Assembly: GCA_027002825.1 (NCBI GenBank)
Contig: JALWZG010000078.1
Location: 1-46,770 of the forward strand
DNA length: 46,770 nucleotides
Direction: 5' to 3'
DNA from: Caldifarciminota bacterium
GTDB taxonomy: Bacteria; Hydrothermota; Hydrothermia; LBFQ01
Below, piece after piece: positions 32,230 through 39,260 of this stretch. The translations under genes were made by a program, and so were the position numbers. Each line of letters starts with the position of its first letter. Within the stretch, counting starts at the first letter, position 1. Below the pieces are notes generated by a model that saw only the letters and a program-made list of their open reading frames with translations, was not told the DNA's origin and made no database searches.

Positions 32230-34285
32230 GCTCGTTGACGGACATGAGGATCTTTCTCGGCCTTGAGGGGACACCCTCGCTCTTTGATATAAAGCCCAAC
32301 CTTTCGAGTTGGTCCACTATTTTTGCCGCCCTCGGATATCCCACACCCATCCTCCTCTGGAGCAAGCTGACGGAGGCGTATCCGGTTTCCTCAAAGATCC
32401 GGGCGGCCTTCAGGACAAGGGGATCGAGCTTGGTAAGGCTTACCTCTCCTGCCTTTTCCTCATCATCCTCAAACCCGAAGGGGTAGTAATCCTTTACTGT
32501 CCGCATCAGGAATTCCCTTAGGTTTTCCCTTGGGCCGAACACCCTTTCGTAGATACCCATAAGGCGTTCCAGCCTGACGGTGTGCGCCGGCTCGTCCTCC
32601 CTGAAGAGGGCGGTGAGGACACCCTCCTCGTCGGCCTCCTTCACAAACATCTGGGATTTGGCGTAGGGGACTCCCCAGAGTTTTGAGAGGTTAAAGGATA
32701 TCCACGATAGAACCAGTGACCTTACGTCCTCAGGCGAGGTGTAATATCCGTGAACCCTGACGGGTTGGGAGCTTTCGGGCGTGATTATCAGCATATCACC
32801 TTTACCCAACAGCCTCTCCGCACCTTCCCTGTCGAGTATGGTCCTGGAGTCAAACCGGGAGGCCACCTTTAGGGCGATCCTGGTGGGAAAGTTGGCCTTT
32901 ATGACGGGCTTTATCACATCAACCGACGGTCTTTGTGTGGCCACTATCATGTGTATTCCGACCGCCCGCGCCATCTGGGCTATCCTCTGTATGGCCTCTA
33001 CGGTGTCCTTCGGCGCCTGCATGATCAGGTCCGCCAGCTCGTCTATTATCACGGTTATATAGGGCATGCTTTCCATCTTCAGGCGCTTTGCTTTGGCGTT
33101 GTAGGTTTCTATGTCCTTCGCCCCCACGGAGGACATCAGGGTGTACCTCTCCGTCATGATCTCCACGAGCTTTTTGAGGGCGTGTACGGCGTGCGGGACC
33201 ATCTTCGCAACCGGCATGAGGAGATGGGGCACACCCTCAAAGACGGAGAGTTCAACCATCTTGGGGTCTATCAGGACGAGCCGTAGGGTCTCAGGTGTGT
33301 TCTTCCGTATCAGACCCGATATAACGGTCAGGAGGAGGACGCTCTTTCCGGATCCCGTCGCCCCACCTATGAGGATGTGTGGGGCTTTGTGTACGTGTAC
33401 CGAGTAGGGCCTTCCGAAGACGTCAACCCCTATGGGGACGGTTAAGACTCCGCCCTTTGAGAGGTGGACCTCGGCATCCTTGAAGGTGAAGACCTCCCGC
33501 CTATCGTTCGGCACTTCTATGCCTATGTTCCCGCTGGGTAGGGGCGCCACTATACGCACGGGTTTTTTGAGGGAGATGTGCAGGTCGTCCGCCCTGCTCA
33601 CAACCGAACTGACCTTAACACCTGGTGCGGGGACAAACTCGTAGAGGGTGAGGACGGGTCCCCTCCAAACCTTCACTATCTCCCCCTTGATCCCGAACTC
33701 AAGGAGCTTGGAGAGAATGGCCTTTTTGGTGGATTCCACCTCTCCATCCGTTTTGTCCGGAGGTGGGTGTTGCGGATCCCCTGGGGGGGGTTCACCTCCT
33801 TCCTCTTCATCCCTCGGTATAACGGGTGGTGGGACCTCCTCAACTTCCTCCGGTATCGGGGGTGGCGGCGTCTTCTCCTCCATCCCGGCGACTTCCCCTT
33901 CTTTTGAGGTCCTGTTCAAATCCGGTAGGCGCACATAACGGATCAGCAGGGGTATCGGGGACACGGCCACACCCAAAACACCTATTGGCATCCTTCCGAC
34001 CATCAGGTTGAACACACCCAAGAGTAGGAGAAAGGGGGAGATCCAACAGGCCTCGTGTACGCGCCTAAAGGTGTGAACACCCATCCAGAGCAGGGGGATT
34101 AGAGGGGAGGGACCGAAGAGGTCCCTCATGGGGGAAAAAAGGGGTGAGAACAGGTAAGACAAACCGGCAACGACGAGGGCTGAGATGATGAGGAGGCGAT
34201 AGGACCCTCCCTTCGGTGTTCTCAAAAACAGCCAGTAGAGTAAACCCCACAGGAGGACGTCTACCAAAAGCAGGACCACTCGCAA
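32207..34285 (-). CDS. ftsK: DNA translocase FtsK/SpoIIIE
   Basis: This ATP-driven hexameric motor clears chromosome DNA from the division septum. The 692-residue protein has three or four N-terminal membrane segments (about 1-130) and a Pro/Glu-rich linker (about 130-190). The alpha/beta motor domain follows with Walker A GGATGSGKS (about 305-313), Walker B VIIDELADLIM and the VATQRPSVDVI motif. A winged-helix gamma domain ends it (about 625-692, LLQRRMGVGYPRAAKIVDQLE). The linker is short compared with E. coli FtsK. The TTG start at 34285 is supported by TACAAT six bases upstream and gives the first membrane segment directly. Confidence 0.95.
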   Translation of the reverse strand: MRVVLLLVDVLLWGLLYWLFLRTPKGGSYRLLIISALVVAGLSYLFSPLFSPMRDLFGPSPLIPLLWMGVHTFRRVHEACWISPFLLLLGVFNLMVGRMPIGVLGVAVSPIPLLIRYVRLPDLNRTSKEGEVAGMEEKTPPPPIPEEVEEVPPPVIPRDEEEGGEPPPGDPQHPPPDKTDGEVESTKKAILSKLLEFGIKGEIVKVWRGPVLTLYEFVPAPGVKVSSVVSRADDLHISLKKPVRIVAPLPSGNIGIEVPNDRREVFTFKDAEVHLSKGGVLTVPIGVDVFGRPYSVHVHKAPHILIGGATGSGKSVLLLTVISGLIRKNTPETLRLVLIDPKMVELSVFEGVPHLLMPVAKMVPHAVHALKKLVEIMTERYTLMSSVGAKDIETYNAKAKRLKMESMPYITVIIDELADLIMQAPKDTVEAIQRIAQMARAVGIHMIVATQRPSVDVIKPVIKANFPTRIALKVASRFDSRTILDREGAERLLGKGDMLIITPESSQPVRVHGYYTSPEDVRSLVLSWISFNLSKLWGVPYAKSQMFVKEADEEGVLTALFREDEPAHTVRLERLMGIYERVFGPRENLREFLMRTVKDYYPFGFEDDEEKAGEVSLTKLDPLVLKAARIFEETGYASVSLLQRRMGVGYPRAAKIVDQLERLGFISKSEGVPSRPRKILMSVNELRKLLGK

Positions 34286-34291
34286 TTCGGT

Positions 34292-34297
34292 ATTGTA
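34292..34297 (-). promoter_or_regulatory. -10 box (TACAAT) of ftsK
   Basis: TACAAT on the minus strand is six bases before the TTG start at 34285. It lies 32 bp from the divergent sodC -10 box. Confidence 0.5.
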
Positions 34298-34329
34298 TGG
34301 CAGAAAGACCGGTGTTCAAGGTCAGACCC

Positions 34330-34335
34330 TATAAT
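34330..34335 (+). promoter_or_regulatory. -10 box (TATAAT) of sodC
   Basis: TATAAT lies eight bases before the ATG at 34344. No clear -35 element. Confidence 0.6.
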
Positions 34336-34343
34336 ACCATCCT

Positions 34344-34880
34344 ATGAGAAAAGTCGCGTTTTTTGTCGTTTTGGGTGCTTTCGCCGTAGGGGCGACGGAC
34401 AGGCCGGACGTCGTGATGAAGGCCAAGGCCCACGTGCGCAGCTTCCCAGGCGCCAAGGTAAAGGGAATTGACGGTGAGGTTTACTTTTACCAATACGGTG
34501 ATATGAGCGTCCACGTCTTCGGCGAGATAAGAAACCTGCCGAAGAACAAAACCTTTGCCCTGCACGTCCACCAGTTCGGGGACTGCTCCTCCCCCAAAGC
34601 ACCGGGAGGGCATTTTGACCCGTACATGAGCGGAAAACACGGACATCCCACAGCACCCATAGGCACACACCACTCCGGTGATCTGCCCAACATAAGGAGC
34701 GATTCAAAGGGGATCGCCAAAGTGGACTTCAAGACCAAAGCCTTTACGGTGATACCTTCACCCTACTCCGTCCTCGGACGTTCGGTCGTAATACACGCCG
34801 GTGTGGACGACTACAAAACGCAACCGGCCGGTGGGGCGGGTGAGCGTATAGGATGCGGGGTCATAGGGGTTGTGAAGTAG
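34344..34880 (+). CDS. sodC: Periplasmic Cu/Zn superoxide dismutase
   Basis: It dismutates superoxide outside the cytoplasm. The 178-residue protein has a signal peptide (about 1-18). The expected ligands are in place: copper H74 and H76 (ALHVHQFGDC), bridging H90 (GGHFDP), zinc region H99 (SGKH) and H109/H110 with D113 (HHSGDLPNI), and copper H151 (VVIHAGVDDY). The electrostatic Arg (R168, GERIGCGVI) and the disulfide pair C81/C171 are present, so it looks functional. It implies exposure to oxygen or reactive oxygen. The 3' end overlaps the convergent purF by 20 bases. Confidence 0.95.
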   Translation: MRKVAFFVVLGAFAVGATDRPDVVMKAKAHVRSFPGAKVKGIDGEVYFYQYGDMSVHVFGEIRNLPKNKTFALHVHQFGDCSSPKAPGGHFDPYMSGKHGHPTAPIGTHHSGDLPNIRSDSKGIAKVDFKTKAFTVIPSPYSVLGRSVVIHAGVDDYKTQPAGGAGERIGCGVIGVVK

Positions 34881-36204
34881 TCGGCACCTTCACCCTGTAC
34901 TCCCCCGTAAAACACATATGACAGAAGGAGGGTAGCTCCCTTTTGTACCTCTCAAGCGGTAGGTAGAGCAGGGTGTCCGCCCCTATGAACTCCGTTATCC
35001 GCCGCAGGCTCATCCTCGCCGCGGCGAGTTCCCCCTTTGTGGGTGTGTCTATGCCGAAATAACATGGTGAGATGACCGGGGGGGAGCCTATCCTCACGTG
35101 GACCTCCTTTGCACCCGCCTCACGCACCATCTTGACGATCTCACCCATGGTGGTCCCCCTCACCAGGGAGTCGTCCACGAGGATCACCCTCTTACCCTTT
35201 AAAACGTAGGAGACCGGGAAGAGCTTTGCCCTGACCGTCCTCCTCCTCATGTCCTGGGAGGGTTGTATAAAGCTCCTGCCCGCGTAATGGCTCCTTATCA
35301 GGCCCATCTGAAAGGGAATCCCGGATTTTCTGGAGTACCCTATGGCGTAAATGGTTCCGGAGTCGGGTACGGGTACGACCACATCACCTCCGATCCCGTC
35401 CACCTCCGCCAGTATTTCACCGGCGATCAGCCTCCACTCGTAAACCGACCTTCCGAAGATCTTGCTGTCGGGACGTGCGAAGTAGACGAGTTCAAACGAA
35501 CACGGCAGGCTCTCCTTAACCTCAAACCGGAAGTTCTTCTCCCCATCGCCGACGATGATACCCTCTGCCCTCTCCACCTCCCTGACAACGTCAACACCCG
35601 CCTGACGTAAGGCCGAATCCTCAGATGCAAACCACACCTCATCCCCCCTTCTGCCCATCCAAAGTGGCCTGAAACCGTATCCGTCCCTGAAGGCTACGAT
35701 CTCATCGCCGTCCAGAAGCAGAACCGTCCAGGCACCCTCAACCTTCCTGTAGATCTTCTCCAGTCTCTCGGTGGGATCACCCGTTTCCTTGGCGTACATT
35801 AGGAGGAGGACCTCGGAGTCCGAGGTGGACCGGAACACGACACCCTGTCTTTGGAGTTCCGCCTTTATCTCGGCGTAGTTTGTAAGGTTGCCGTTGTGGA
35901 CGAGGGCTATCATCTTTCCGTTTATAAACCCCACGAACGGCTGTACGTTTTCGGGTCTGTAGCTTTCACCGTGGGTTGAGTACCTCGTGTGGGCAACGGC
36001 CGCCTTCAGGAGAGGATCCTTTTTGTAGCGGTTGAAAACCTCCGCTACCAACCCCACATCTTTGAAGCTCACGATCCCCCCCTCCACCGTTATACCGGCG
36101 AAACCGCTCGCCTCCTGGCCCCTGTGCTGCAGTCCCTGTAGCACCGAGATCACATCGCTCAGCCTAACACCTTTTCTGCTCCTTACACCCACCACGCCAC
36201 ACAT
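34861..36204 (-). CDS. purF: Amidophosphoribosyltransferase, iron-sulfur type
   Basis: PurF makes phosphoribosylamine from PRPP and glutamine, the first committed step of purine synthesis. The 447-residue protein starts MCGVVGV, with C2 as the glutaminase nucleophile and no propeptide. The PRPP loop is VILVDDSLVRGTT (about 340-352). Four cysteines, C235 (LPCSFE), C381 (SPCYFG), C428 and C431 (FCHMCFTGEY), occupy the positions that bind a 4Fe-4S cluster in the Bacillus subtilis enzyme. The protein is thus probably oxygen-sensitive. It is divergent from purS across a 62-base promoter region. Confidence 0.97.
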   Translation of the reverse strand: MCGVVGVRSRKGVRLSDVISVLQGLQHRGQEASGFAGITVEGGIVSFKDVGLVAEVFNRYKKDPLLKAAVAHTRYSTHGESYRPENVQPFVGFINGKMIALVHNGNLTNYAEIKAELQRQGVVFRSTSDSEVLLLMYAKETGDPTERLEKIYRKVEGAWTVLLLDGDEIVAFRDGYGFRPLWMGRRGDEVWFASEDSALRQAGVDVVREVERAEGIIVGDGEKNFRFEVKESLPCSFELVYFARPDSKIFGRSVYEWRLIAGEILAEVDGIGGDVVVPVPDSGTIYAIGYSRKSGIPFQMGLIRSHYAGRSFIQPSQDMRRRTVRAKLFPVSYVLKGKRVILVDDSLVRGTTMGEIVKMVREAGAKEVHVRIGSPPVISPCYFGIDTPTKGELAAARMSLRRITEFIGADTLLYLPLERYKRELPSFCHMCFTGEYRVKVPTTSQPL

Positions 36205-36215
36205 CGGGGTGGGTT

Positions 36216-36221
36216 ATTCTA
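36216..36221 (-). promoter_or_regulatory. -10 box (TAGAAT) of purF
   Basis: TAGAAT on the minus strand is 11 bases before the purF ATG at 36204. It lies 30 bp from the divergent purS -10 box. Confidence 0.5.
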
Positions 36222-36251
36222 AGGCCTTCACGGAGACGGCTTTTTCAAAGT

Positions 36252-36257
36252 TATAAT
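36252..36257 (+). promoter_or_regulatory. -10 box (TATAAT) of purS
   Basis: TATAAT lies nine bases before the ATG at 36267. Confidence 0.6.
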
Positions 36258-36266
36258 CCTCACCCC

Positions 36267-36509
36267 ATGCTGTTCAGGTACAGGGTTATAGTTATGCCCA
36301 AAGGGGATCTGCTCGATCCCCAAGGTAGGGCTGTAAGGGGCGTCCTCAAGGACCTCGGTTGGGAGGTCTCCGACGTCAGGATAGGAAAGAGCATAGTGGT
36401 TGAAGTGAGGGCAAGGGATGAGGATGAGGCGGAGAGGATTCTGGGTGAAATGGCAGAAAGGGTACTCTCAAATCCGCTCGTTGAGGACTACGAAATAGAG
36501 AGGTTATGA
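36267..36509 (+). CDS. purS: Phosphoribosylformylglycinamidine synthase subunit PurS
   Basis: PurS is the small bridging subunit of the three-part FGAM synthase (PurS, PurQ, PurL) in purine synthesis. The 80-residue protein has the family pattern: YRVIVMPKGDLLDPQGRAVRGVLKDLG at the start, a middle VRIGKSIVVEVRA strand, and a terminal LSNPLVEDYEIE. purQ and purL are not adjacent, unlike the usual order; an SPFH gene overlaps its stop. Its divergent partner purF belongs to the same pathway. Confidence 0.93.
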   Translation: MLFRYRVIVMPKGDLLDPQGRAVRGVLKDLGWEVSDVRIGKSIVVEVRARDEDEAERILGEMAERVLSNPLVEDYEIERL

Positions 36510-37453
36510 TGTACGATTTGGGGAGTCTGATCTTCGTCGCCCTTTTCATCCTCGTCGTCGTGTTTCTGGTTTACAGGTACGGAACACAGGAAATACTGGT
36601 GGAGAGGGGAGGAGACATAAGGACTGCGAGGAGGATAATCCTAACCCCCCAACTCGTCGTGGGGATCTCGGTCTCCTTTGTTATCCTCCTCCTCTTCCTC
36701 TCCATAAAGGCCGTACCTCAGGGAAACGCCGGTGTGAAGTTCAACCCCCTCTTCAGGAGGTACACCATAGTGAAGGAGGGAGTGGTCTTCGTCCTTCCCT
36801 TCGTTGAAAAGGTGTACCTGTACGATCTCAAAACCCGTGAGATAACCCTAAGCCCTTCAAAAAAGCGCAAGGGTGAAGGGACGGTCTGGGGTGTGAGTTC
36901 CGACGGTATAACGGTTGGTGTGGAGGCGACCATGTGGTACAAGCTGAGCTCGGACAGACTCATGGACGTCCACAGGAACTTCGGTCCGGATTACGAGGAG
37001 AAGTTGATAAAGCCGACCTTCATAGCCGCCGTTAAACGCGTGATCTCAAAGTACAAGGCGGAGAACCTGATAGCCTTCAGCCAGCACAGAATAGAGTACG
37101 ACCTAAAGGAGTACATAAAGGGAAAAATAGAGCCTTTCGGCTTTACGTTTGTAGACGCCGTGATAAGGGACGTCAAGCTGTCGCCCGATTACGAGAAGGC
37201 GCTGGAGGAGAGGAGGATAGCCGAACAGGAGGCTCTGAAGATGAAATACGACATAAAGAAGGAGAGTCTGAAGGTTGAGAGGATGATGGTTGAGGCGAGG
37301 GGTAAGGCGAAGGCCCTATCCGTCATAGGTGAGGTGATCAGAAAGAACCCCAAGATACTGACCTACATGTACATAGAAAAGTTGGGCGATAAGATAAAGG
37401 TGCTGATAACGGATCAGAAAAACCTCCTCAACGTTGAAAAACTGGAAAAATAA
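36506..37453 (+). CDS. SPFH/band 7 (prohibitin-like) membrane protein
   Basis: This 315-residue protein has two N-terminal membrane segments (about 7-25 and 49-68). An SPFH domain follows (about 68-240: VPQGNAGVKFNPLFRRYTIVKEGVVFVLPFVEKV, split here for reading), and a charged coiled coil ends it (about 225-280, EERRIAEQEALKMKYDIKKESLKVE). Such proteins form large membrane-attached cages that scaffold other proteins or regulate FtsH-type proteases; the partner is unknown. The start overlaps purS by four bases (ATGATG; the second ATG is equally possible). Confidence 0.88.
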   Translation: MMYDLGSLIFVALFILVVVFLVYRYGTQEILVERGGDIRTARRIILTPQLVVGISVSFVILLLFLSIKAVPQGNAGVKFNPLFRRYTIVKEGVVFVLPFVEKVYLYDLKTREITLSPSKKRKGEGTVWGVSSDGITVGVEATMWYKLSSDRLMDVHRNFGPDYEEKLIKPTFIAAVKRVISKYKAENLIAFSQHRIEYDLKEYIKGKIEPFGFTFVDAVIRDVKLSPDYEKALEERRIAEQEALKMKYDIKKESLKVERMMVEARGKAKALSVIGEVIRKNPKILTYMYIEKLGDKIKVLITDQKNLLNVEKLEK

Positions 37454-38603
37454 GGGCAACCTTAAAATCTCCGAGTTGGTCAACACGGTTTTCCTCATAA
37501 GCGGTATTGTCCTGACGGCCACGGCCGTCTTCATGACCTTTGGCGCCCTCTGGGGACCGTTCCTCCTCCTGATACTCGCGACCATGTCCTTTTACAGGGC
37601 GGGTGAGAGGTTTTGGAGTTATGTATCCTTGAGCATAGCAGTTATGGTGATCCTCAAGATGGCCTCAAGCGTGTTGTGGCCCATCGCCCTCGCCCTCATA
37701 ATCGCCTTCATATTCCTTCCGGTAGTTCGGAGACTTGAGAGGTTGGGGATTCCGAGGGGTGTCAGCGCCGCCGTGATCACACTGGGTATGTTCCTCTTCA
37801 GCGTCCTCCTCAGCGCAGTTGTGGGTTATCAGATATACCTTCAGATAAGCGATATCGTCAAAAAGACAAAGGTTTTAATAGAAGCCGTAGCGGTTCTGGG
37901 TAAGAATTTGGAGGATTACGGCATCCCCCCTGAGGCCATAGGCCTGGCGGAAAACGCCGTAAAGGGCGTGTTGGAAACCCTACCGGGTGTTGAGGGTTTT
38001 CTGGCCAAACTCCCCTCCATACTCTCCTCCTCCGTGGAGATGCTCTTCACAACGGCCATGGGGATTGTCATAGGTTTTTACGCCCTGAAGGATACGGATA
38101 CCCTCGTTTCGGAGATGAACAGGTTGATCCCGGACGATTTCAAGGGAATACTCTCGGAGATGTACATCGTGATGTCCCGCTACTTCAGGGGACAGGTGAC
38201 AGTTGCGTTTGTGGTGGGGGTGTTCGTGGGCGTTGGGCTTCAGGTGTTGGGTATAAAGTACGGGTTCTTGATAGGTTTCCTCGCAGGCGTTTTCAACCTT
38301 GTGCCGAACATAGGTTTTGCCTTGACCGTCATATTCGGCCTACCCATAGTCCTGCTCTCCGAGCCGAGCCTGTTCTGGGCCGTGTTGAAGTTCTCCCTGG
38401 TCCTCGCCTTGGATCAGCTCCTTGAGACCCTTGTGCTGACACCGAGGATACTCGGTAAGAGTGTGGGGATACACCCGGTTCTGGTAATGCTCTCCCTTAT
38501 AGCGGGTGCCACGCTTTTCGGGGCTTTGGGGGTTATACTGGCGGTTCCGGTCGTGGCGTTCCTGAGGTCCCTATGGATAAACAGGATAAAAAAACGCCTC
38601 TGA
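37434..38603 (+). CDS. AI-2E family (PerM/YdiK-type) transporter
   Basis: This 389-residue integral membrane protein has about eight hydrophobic segments. The conserved C-terminal block characteristic of the family is GVFNLVPNIGFALTVIFGLP, followed by DQLLETLVLTPRILGKSVGIHPVLVMLSLIAG, broken here for reading. Members export autoinducer-2 or act as Na+/H+ antiporters; the substrate is open. A TTG at 37434 overlaps the SPFH gene by 20 bases and lies before the first membrane segment. The downstream methyltransferase frame overlaps its 3' end by 31 bases. Confidence 0.88.
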   Translation: MKNWKNKGNLKISELVNTVFLISGIVLTATAVFMTFGALWGPFLLLILATMSFYRAGERFWSYVSLSIAVMVILKMASSVLWPIALALIIAFIFLPVVRRLERLGIPRGVSAAVITLGMFLFSVLLSAVVGYQIYLQISDIVKKTKVLIEAVAVLGKNLEDYGIPPEAIGLAENAVKGVLETLPGVEGFLAKLPSILSSSVEMLFTTAMGIVIGFYALKDTDTLVSEMNRLIPDDFKGILSEMYIVMSRYFRGQVTVAFVVGVFVGVGLQVLGIKYGFLIGFLAGVFNLVPNIGFALTVIFGLPIVLLSEPSLFWAVLKFSLVLALDQLLETLVLTPRILGKSVGIHPVLVMLSLIAGATLFGALGVILAVPVVAFLRSLWINRIKKRL

Positions 38604-39247
38604 CGGGTGTGGATGTGGGGGGTAGCCGTCTTGACAGGCTTGGGAGGGAGGTGCTGCTTTACGCCCTATCGCGTAAGGGGGGGAGGAAGACCTACGTGGA
38701 ATTCGGACCGGGAAAGGGAAGGTTGGCCTTGGCGATCGCCCTCCTCGGATACGATGTGCATCTCTACGAAAGGAAAGGCGAGCTTGAAGGACATTACAGG
38801 AAGGTGGTGGACTGCACGGATATGGGTTTAAAGGTGAGATTCCACATAAAGGACATAACCCACATCACCTACAGGGATCTCCCCGACGGTATATCCGTAT
38901 TTGTGGCCTCAAGGGTTTTGCACTACCTCAGATACGGTGATGCCCTCAGGGTCCTAAAGGTTGTCAGGGCGAAGATGGAGAGGGGAGGGAGGCTCTTCAT
39001 GATGTTCTCCGGTATATCCTCTCCCCTATCCGAAGGGTATCCGGACGTTGGGAAACCCGTTGAGATGAGGTTTTCCCATCTATCGCGCGATGTGGCCGGG
39101 AGGTTCGGGATAGGCGAGAGGGTTTGTCTGTACGGCGAGGAGGACGTGCGCAAACTCCTCTCAGAAGTGGGAGGGTTGGAGGAGATCCTCCTCCAAAGGA
39201 CAAAATTCGGCAACGTACTGGCCGTGTACGGAAAGGGGAAGGTTTAG
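38573..39247 (+). CDS. Class I SAM-dependent methyltransferase-like protein
   Basis: This 224-residue protein has the Rossmann-type SAM site YVEFGPGKGRLALAIALLG (motif I), an acidic strand end near VHLYERKGEL (motif II), and VFVASRVLHYL (motif IV-like). A GGRLFMMF strand follows after a helix. It resembles tellurite-resistance/TehB-like and small-molecule methyltransferases, but the acceptor cannot be predicted. Its start lies 31 bases inside the AI-2E gene, so it is co-translated. It ends 13 bases before the convergent subtilase 3. Confidence 0.75.
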   Translation: MDKQDKKTPLTGVDVGGSRLDRLGREVLLYALSRKGGRKTYVEFGPGKGRLALAIALLGYDVHLYERKGELEGHYRKVVDCTDMGLKVRFHIKDITHITYRDLPDGISVFVASRVLHYLRYGDALRVLKVVRAKMERGGRLFMMFSGISSPLSEGYPDVGKPVEMRFSHLSRDVAGRFGIGERVCLYGEEDVRKLLSEVGGLEEILLQRTKFGNVLAVYGKGKV

Positions 39248-39260
39248 ACCTCCCCCATCC

